The notes under the pieces were generated by a model that was given only the letters and a program-made list of their open reading frames with translations, was not told the DNA's origin and ran no database searches. DNA of 33,288 nucleotides from Bifidobacterium breve (lineage in GTDB: Bacteria > Actinomycetota > Acidimicrobiia > Acidimicrobiales > Ilumatobacteraceae). The stretch is from the NCBI GenBank assembly GCA_945901725.1, contig CAMDLK010000015.1, positions 1-33,288 of the forward strand, read 5' to 3'. The position numbers were made by a program, and so were the translations under genes. Positions 28,836 through 33,288 of the stretch are shown here, in pieces. Within the stretch, counting starts at the first letter, position 1, and every line of letters starts with the position of its first letter.

Positions 28836-29381
28836 TTATAAGCCCAGCATGGCTTTCGTGGCGCGTAATCCGCCCAACAACCCCACATCGGCAATGGCCT
28901 CTGCCTCGTCCCATTCGAACCATCGCACCAGTTGGCTCTCACCTTCTGCAGGCGCTGGCGCAACATCAGGAGCTCGCACCACATAGCGCAGATCAAGATG
29001 CGTATGACCCTTCGGACCCGCATGCACATCAACGTGCACAAATACTCCACCGTCACTTTCATGACGCACAGGTAAACCCGTTTCTTCTTCAGCTTCACGC
29101 AATGCACCTTGTGCAGCGGTCTCCCCTGCTTCGATATGTCCACCTGGTTGCAACCACATGTTGAGTCGTTTATGCATATGCAACGCCACTTTGTCACCGG
29201 CTTCACTAACCACAATTGCTGATGCAGTGATGTGCACAAGATCTGCATTTTCGTTAAACGGGTCCGTGAGAACCGGTGCCATCTCTAAGAACTTCTCTAT
29301 TGACTCGCGTTCACGTTCATCAATTGGCGTGCGTGCGCCAACCAATTCACACCAGTGTTGAGCATCGCGATGTATCGGCAC
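28836..29381 (-). CDS. Nudix hydrolase
   Basis: Complete Nudix box GHIEAGETAAQGALREAEEETGL (GX5EX7REUXEEXGU); GTG start 24 nt downstream of the imuB stop. Confidence 0.94.
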   Translation of the reverse strand: MPIHRDAQHWCELVGARTPIDERERESIEKFLEMAPVLTDPFNENADLVHITASAIVVSEAGDKVALHMHKRLNMWLQPGGHIEAGETAAQGALREAEEETGLPVRHESDGGVFVHVDVHAGPKGHTHLDLRYVVRAPDVAPAPAEGESQLVRWFEWDEAEAIADVGLLGGLRATKAMLGL

Positions 29382-29405
29382 ACACCCAGTGTGCCACGAG
29401 AATGG

Positions 29406-30869
29406 CTAGTCGTAGCGGGCAAGCAAAGTCCACTGTTGATTTTCTAAACCAACAAGAAACACTCCGACACCACGACGTGGGTGCCGCACCAACACCTGCA
29501 TGCGTACCTGGCGGCGTTTGCGACGCGGATCCCACCAACGTTCTTCAAGCGGCCATGGCCCTGCAACGCGCACAACGTCATACTTTTGACTGCCGACTTC
29601 TACATATGACGGCACCGTGTTCAGTTCATGCCGGCCGGTAACCCCAACATCGCTACCACTGGCATCAACAACCCGAATGAGCGGCGGTTCAACAGCAACA
29701 GATGCTGGCGACGGTGACGGCACAGAACCTGACCACTGACGCGCAACGCCATCACCCGTGTGTACTCGTTGCTCACTTGCATCAGGGTTGGTGATATCAA
29801 CAAGAGACAACGGCACGCGTGAATACACAGTTGCCATATCGCGACCACCTTCCCATCGCGGCACCGTTACCTGCACACTGGTGTTCACAGCCATTGCCAT
29901 GCTGGCTGCGCGAGCTGCACGTTCAGTATTTTCCTGACTGCCGCCCCACAACAACGGTTGCGACACCAACACTTCGCGACTTTCTAACGGCATCAACTCA
30001 ACTCGCACAACACCACTGGTAGGCGCATCAGGGTCTGCAGCTGAATCAGTGAGCCATCCTTCAAGTTGATACAAAAGCCGTTGCGCTGTGACTGCCGCAC
30101 TAAACCCGCGCGGTTCACCCCAAATACGGCTAGTGCTTTCTGCATGATCAGTGTCACAAGTAATCAATAAACGGACGCATTGCTGACCATGCCCAGCAAT
30201 GGCATTCACCATGGCGTCAATGGTGTCGCGAGCAGCAGACACCACGTGTGCCGCATTGGCCAACGGTGATTCGAATTCAATACTGCACGCAAAGTCTGAT
30301 GGTGGCGCACCAGGTGCAAGGTGCTGCACTTCGTCGCCAGACACCAGTAGATACACACGTTTGCCTTCAACACCGAAACGATCAATTAGCGCAGCTTCAC
30401 CCACGGTCAGTAATGCACCACATGTACCAAGACCTAACCGTTGAAATAGGTCAACAGAGTCTGCAGTAATGCCACCCACGCGAGACAATGACGCCACCGG
30501 CAATGCTGCAATGAACTCAGCAGCAATAGCGGTATCAATAACGCACGGAAGTTGACGTGACACCGCTAAGTGGGCCGCAGCAAGCGCAGCAAAACGCGAA
30601 TCAGCAATGCCGACCCCAAAAGCTGAACCCATATTGGAATCAAGACAGATCTGATGCAGTTTTTGCGCAACCGCTTTATCGCCACCGAAATAACGCGATG
30701 GGCCGCGCGCCGACAACACAATGGTGCCAATATCTTGCACTTCAACAAGTGGTGACAATGCAGTGACCGCACGAACCACATGTTCAAAGGTACGAAACGC
30801 GTGTTCTTCACCTAAGTGACCATGTTCCTGCATCCAATGCGGAAACACCACAGCAATAGAACGACTCAT
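29406..30869 (-). CDS. imuB: ImuB, Y-family polymerase-like (non-catalytic) mutasome protein
   Basis: MSRSIAVVFPHWMQEHG..., SARGPSRYFGGDKAVAQKL, DLFQRLGLGTCGALLTVGEAALIDRFG; C-terminal clamp-binding-like QPLLWGG. ATGA overlap with imuA'. Confidence 0.92.
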   Translation of the reverse strand: MSRSIAVVFPHWMQEHGHLGEEHAFRTFEHVVRAVTALSPLVEVQDIGTIVLSARGPSRYFGGDKAVAQKLHQICLDSNMGSAFGVGIADSRFAALAAAHLAVSRQLPCVIDTAIAAEFIAALPVASLSRVGGITADSVDLFQRLGLGTCGALLTVGEAALIDRFGVEGKRVYLLVSGDEVQHLAPGAPPSDFACSIEFESPLANAAHVVSAARDTIDAMVNAIAGHGQQCVRLLITCDTDHAESTSRIWGEPRGFSAAVTAQRLLYQLEGWLTDSAADPDAPTSGVVRVELMPLESREVLVSQPLLWGGSQENTERAARAASMAMAVNTSVQVTVPRWEGGRDMATVYSRVPLSLVDITNPDASEQRVHTGDGVARQWSGSVPSPSPASVAVEPPLIRVVDASGSDVGVTGRHELNTVPSYVEVGSQKYDVVRVAGPWPLEERWWDPRRKRRQVRMQVLVRHPRRGVGVFLVGLENQQWTLLARYD

Positions 30870-31513
30870 GAGATACCTGGCAACTGCACCGTGCATGAAC
30901 GATGCGCGTACACACGGCGCCCTGATGCAGAGACTTCAACCGTGCGTGACCTGGCATGAGTATCAAACTGCCAATCAACAGTGCGTGCACTAAACGATGC
31001 GTCGAGAGAAAACCCGCCAGGCTTTCCCAACACAAACAGCACAGCCTCTTGCGCTTTCACACGCGTAGCAATGCGACGTGCTTCAGACTGTGAACACACG
31101 GGCGACGACACCGCGACAAGATCAACGCCATCAACTAACGCACCAACTACTGGCGACATGACAGACGATGTGTTGTCTCCAGACACACACAAGGTGCGAT
31201 GCAACGCCACACCATGTTCATATGCAGACATCAGACCGGCAGTAGGCATGTTGACCATGGCAAACCACGAACCTGCAGTAGTGGCCGCAGCAACAAGACC
31301 AAATAACAGCGACGTAGCAGCATCACCCGTGCAGCCATATATGTAGCCGCGCTCGAGACCTGCTGCCGGCAACAACGGTGCTAGTGATGAAGCAACTGCA
31401 ATGGGGCCAAACCCGCTAGCGACATGGGCATGCATTCGTTCAGCAAATTGCACACCTGTTTCCACGCCTGCAATGCGCATGCCTGCAAGTTCTTCAAAAG
31501 CGACGCGTCCCAT
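30866..31513 (-). CDS. imuA': ImuA' (RecA/SulA-like mutasome accessory protein)
   Basis: 215 aa; position directly upstream of imuB with ATGA overlap; GSWFAMVNMPTAGLMSAYEHGVAL...; SOS box at its promoter. Confidence 0.85.
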   Translation of the reverse strand: MGRVAFEELAGMRIAGVETGVQFAERMHAHVASGFGPIAVASSLAPLLPAAGLERGYIYGCTGDAATSLLFGLVAAATTAGSWFAMVNMPTAGLMSAYEHGVALHRTLCVSGDNTSSVMSPVVGALVDGVDLVAVSSPVCSQSEARRIATRVKAQEAVLFVLGKPGGFSLDASFSARTVDWQFDTHARSRTVEVSASGRRVYAHRSCTVQLPGIS

Positions 31514-31519
31514 GGGGCC

Positions 31520-31525
31520 AGCGTA
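31520..31525 (-). promoter_or_regulatory. imuA' -10 element TACGCT, 6 nt before the ATG (candidate leaderless start)
   Basis: Minus strand reads CGAACATATGTTCG-C-TACGCT-GGCCCC-ATG. Confidence 0.7.
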
Positions 31526-31526
31526 G

Positions 31527-31540
31527 CGAACATATGTTCG
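31527..31540. promoter_or_regulatory. LexA-type SOS box CGAACATATGTTCG, imuA'-imuB(-nudix) promoter
   Basis: 14-bp perfect palindrome identical to the dnaE2 box core, 13 bp upstream of the imuA' ATG. Confidence 0.93.
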
Positions 31541-31546
31541 ATGGTT

Positions 31547-31563
31547 TCAGGGGGTTCCCCTGA
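31547..31563 (-). terminator. Short perfect hairpin downstream of the NifU-like gene, possible U-less terminator insulating the imuA' promoter
   Basis: TCAGGGG-GTT-CCCCTGA: 7-bp stem, 3-nt loop, 6 nt after the NifU-like stop codon on the minus strand; no T-tract. Confidence 0.45.
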
Positions 31564-31569
31564 GCCGAC

Positions 31570-32025
31570 CTACTTGGCGGCGAGACGGGCGCGGGCGTTA
31601 CGGCTGCGCTCGAACAAATGCGGCGGAATGCGTGGGTCTTCGCCAGCCGGAGCCGCGGTATCGCCACTAGACGACGCAGCCGGAGCTACCTCTGCTGGCA
31701 TCGATGCAAGAAGTTCCTCAAGTGTTGGAGGCACCATGCCGGGCTTCCAGTACTGATAGAGATCACGAACAATTTCGTTGAGACCGGATTGCGAGGCGCC
31801 TGCCTCAAGCGAAGCGGTGATGCAGTTGCCATACACATGGACCCATGACACGTGACCTGATTCAAAAAAACGACGGGCAATGACCGCAGCGGGGCGAGGG
31901 CCCTTGGCCTCGGCGGCACTAGTAAAGCGCTCGTGACCGCTGCCTGTGAGGGAGCGATTGGTCTCAAACCGCACAACGGTGGACGCGCCACCAGCCTTTT
32001 GTTCTACTGCCACAAGCTGTCCCAT
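31570..32025 (-). CDS. NifU/Nfu N-terminal-domain-like protein with Ala/Pro linker and basic C-terminal tail
   Basis: VVRFETNRSLTGSGHERFTSAAEAKGPRPAAVIARRFFESGHVSWVHVYGNCITASLEAG resembles an Nfu N domain; tail DPRIPPHLFERSRNARARLAAK. Confidence 0.65.
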   Translation of the reverse strand: MGQLVAVEQKAGGASTVVRFETNRSLTGSGHERFTSAAEAKGPRPAAVIARRFFESGHVSWVHVYGNCITASLEAGASQSGLNEIVRDLYQYWKPGMVPPTLEELLASMPAEVAPAASSSGDTAAPAGEDPRIPPHLFERSRNARARLAAK

Positions 32026-32137
32026 AAGACTCCACGCTAGTCAATTCCCACCTGCCTTCGCCCATCAATCGACATCCCGATAATGTGAGGAAAGTACAAA
32101 GCGACCCCATCGGGTCCGACTAGGGGACAAACACACC

Positions 32138-33288
32138 ATGGCCGACATCACCATCGCAGAATTTGAAAAAGAAGCACTCGCCTTTCTCGAGGCAAACGCA
32201 GAACGCCGTGTGGCTGAAAAAGCATTCGTATGGGGCGAAGGCGCAGACACCTTCTACCGCGAAAAAGATCGTGAACAAGAAGCTGCTAACGCTGAAGAAG
32301 CCAAAGCATGGCGTAACAAGAAATTCAAAGCTGGCTTCGGATGGATCACTGGACCAAAGAAATTTGGCGGCCGTGAACTTCCCGCTGCATACGATCGTTT
32401 GTACAGCCAACTCGAAGTGCAATTCCGTGTTGCTGACCAAAGCTGCTTCACTATCGGTCTCGGCATGGTTGCTCCGACAATCCTTGCGCACGCAACTCCT
32501 GCAGCGCTTGACTTGTACGTCAAGCAAATGTGGAGCGCCGAAATCATCGGTTGCCAATTGTTCTCAGAGCCAGGTGCAGGCTCAGACCTTGCATCACTCA
32601 CCATGAAAGCAGTCAAAGACGGCGACGAGTGGATCCTTACTGGTCAGAAAGTGTGGACCTCAGGTGCACATTATTCAGACATTGGTGAAGTTATCTGCCG
32701 TACCGACTGGGATCTTCCGAAGCACAAAGGCCTCACCGGCTTTATTGTCGACATGAAAGCCCCTGGCGTTGACATTCGCCCACTGAAGCAGATGACAGGT
32801 GGCGCAAGCTTCAATGAAGTCTTCTTCAACGAAGTTCGCGTTCGTGATGACCACCGTCTTGGTGACATCAACAACGGCTGGAACGTCGCTCTCACAACTC
32901 TTATGAACGAGCGTGCAGCAATCGGCAGTGGCAACTCTGGCGACAACAACTTGCTCACTCGCGTGATTGCAATGGTGAAGCATTACGGACTCGACACAGA
33001 CCCACTCATTCGCGTGCAACTTGCAGACATCATTATGAACTACCGCATTGCAGCTATGAACTCTCAGCGCACAGCAGCATCTGCCAAGGCCGGAAAACTT
33101 CCTGGACCTGAAGGTTCAGTCGGCAAGATGGTGTTGGTAAACAACCAAGCTCGTCTTGTGAAGTTCGTGTCACATGTTCTCGGACCAAAGCTCATCGCAG
33201 ACAGCGGCGAGTGGGGCACCTACGCATGGTCAAACTTCGTTCTTGGCGCACCTGGCCTTCGTATTGCCGGTGGTTCAGACGAAGTGAT
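32138..33288 (+). CDS. Acyl-CoA dehydrogenase family protein (3' end truncated by window edge)
   Basis: My translation from the ATG at 32138: MADITIAEFEKEALAFLEANAERR...GGRELPAAYDRLY...CQLFSEPGAGSDLASLTMKAVKDGDEWILTGQKVWTSGAHYSDIGEVICRTD; open to the window end, hence missing from the ORF track. Confidence 0.95.
   Translation, partial: MADITIAEFEKEALAFLEANAERRVAEKAFVWGEGADTFYREKDREQEAANAEEAKAWRNKKFKAGFGWITGPKKFGGRELPAAYDRLYSQLEVQFRVADQSCFTIGLGMVAPTILAHATPAALDLYVKQMWSAEIIGCQLFSEPGAGSDLASLTMKAVKDGDEWILTGQKVWTSGAHYSDIGEVICRTDWDLPKHKGLTGFIVDMKAPGVDIRPLKQMTGGASFNEVFFNEVRVRDDHRLGDINNGWNVALTTLMNERAAIGSGNSGDNNLLTRVIAMVKHYGLDTDPLIRVQLADIIMNYRIAAMNSQRTAASAKAGKLPGPEGSVGKMVLVNNQARLVKFVSHVLGPKLIADSGEWGTYAWSNFVLGAPGLRIAGGSDEV

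Noticed and set aside
32102-32116. Small inverted repeat GACCC-CATC-GGGTC upstream of the acyl-CoA dehydrogenase
   Set aside because: Only a 5-bp stem; could be an operator but is too short to claim without comparison to relatives.
32163-32616. Overlapping ORFs 32163..32606 (+), 32120..32557 (-), 32254..32616 (-)
   Set aside because: The true reading frame from 32138 is an acyl-CoA dehydrogenase that is open to the window end; these are shadow ORFs.
1-33288. CRISPR arrays, tRNA/rRNA genes, transposases, phage or toxin-antitoxin genes
   Set aside because: None recognised while reading both strands; intergenic spaces are short and gene content is housekeeping/envelope/SOS.

Overview
The window is about 33 kb of gene-dense actinobacterial chromosome. 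The lineage is probably an Acidimicrobiia-like one; that is inferred from gene content and was not tested. Left part (1-4600, mostly minus strand): a phosphomannomutase, a large polytopic membrane protein, a CPBP protease and a DUF3499 protein. Next come ftsH (+) and a minus-strand block of thioredoxin-like, DUF5719-like and a large GT2/membrane protein. The middle (11.8-24.7 kb) is an envelope/exopolysaccharide region: flippase, GDP-mannose 4,6-dehydratase, three GT4 glycosyltransferases, mannose-1-phosphate guanylyltransferase, a degenerate SDR, GDP-fucose synthase and a rhomboid protease. Coenzyme F420 genes cofD/cofE are embedded in it. The right part (25.5-31.5 kb) is a complete SOS mutasome (imuA'-imuB-dnaE2) with a Nudix hydrolase gene inserted. 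Two identical LexA-type SOS boxes (CGAACATATGTTCG) each sit in the -35/-10 spacer of a promoter. The window ends with a NifU-N-like protein and an edge-truncated acyl-CoA dehydrogenase. The most interesting signals are: (1) the Nudix gene inside the SOS mutasome; (2) the matching promoter/SOS-box geometry at both mutasome promoters, with a 26-bp perfect palindrome at dnaE2; (3) a window-wide TANNNT-N6/7-start codon pattern suggesting pervasive leaderless transcription; (4) a RadC/JAB-like protein that seems to have lost its metal motif; (5) an SDR that seems to have lost its Tyr/Lys catalytic pair. No tRNA, rRNA, CRISPR or transposon was recognised.
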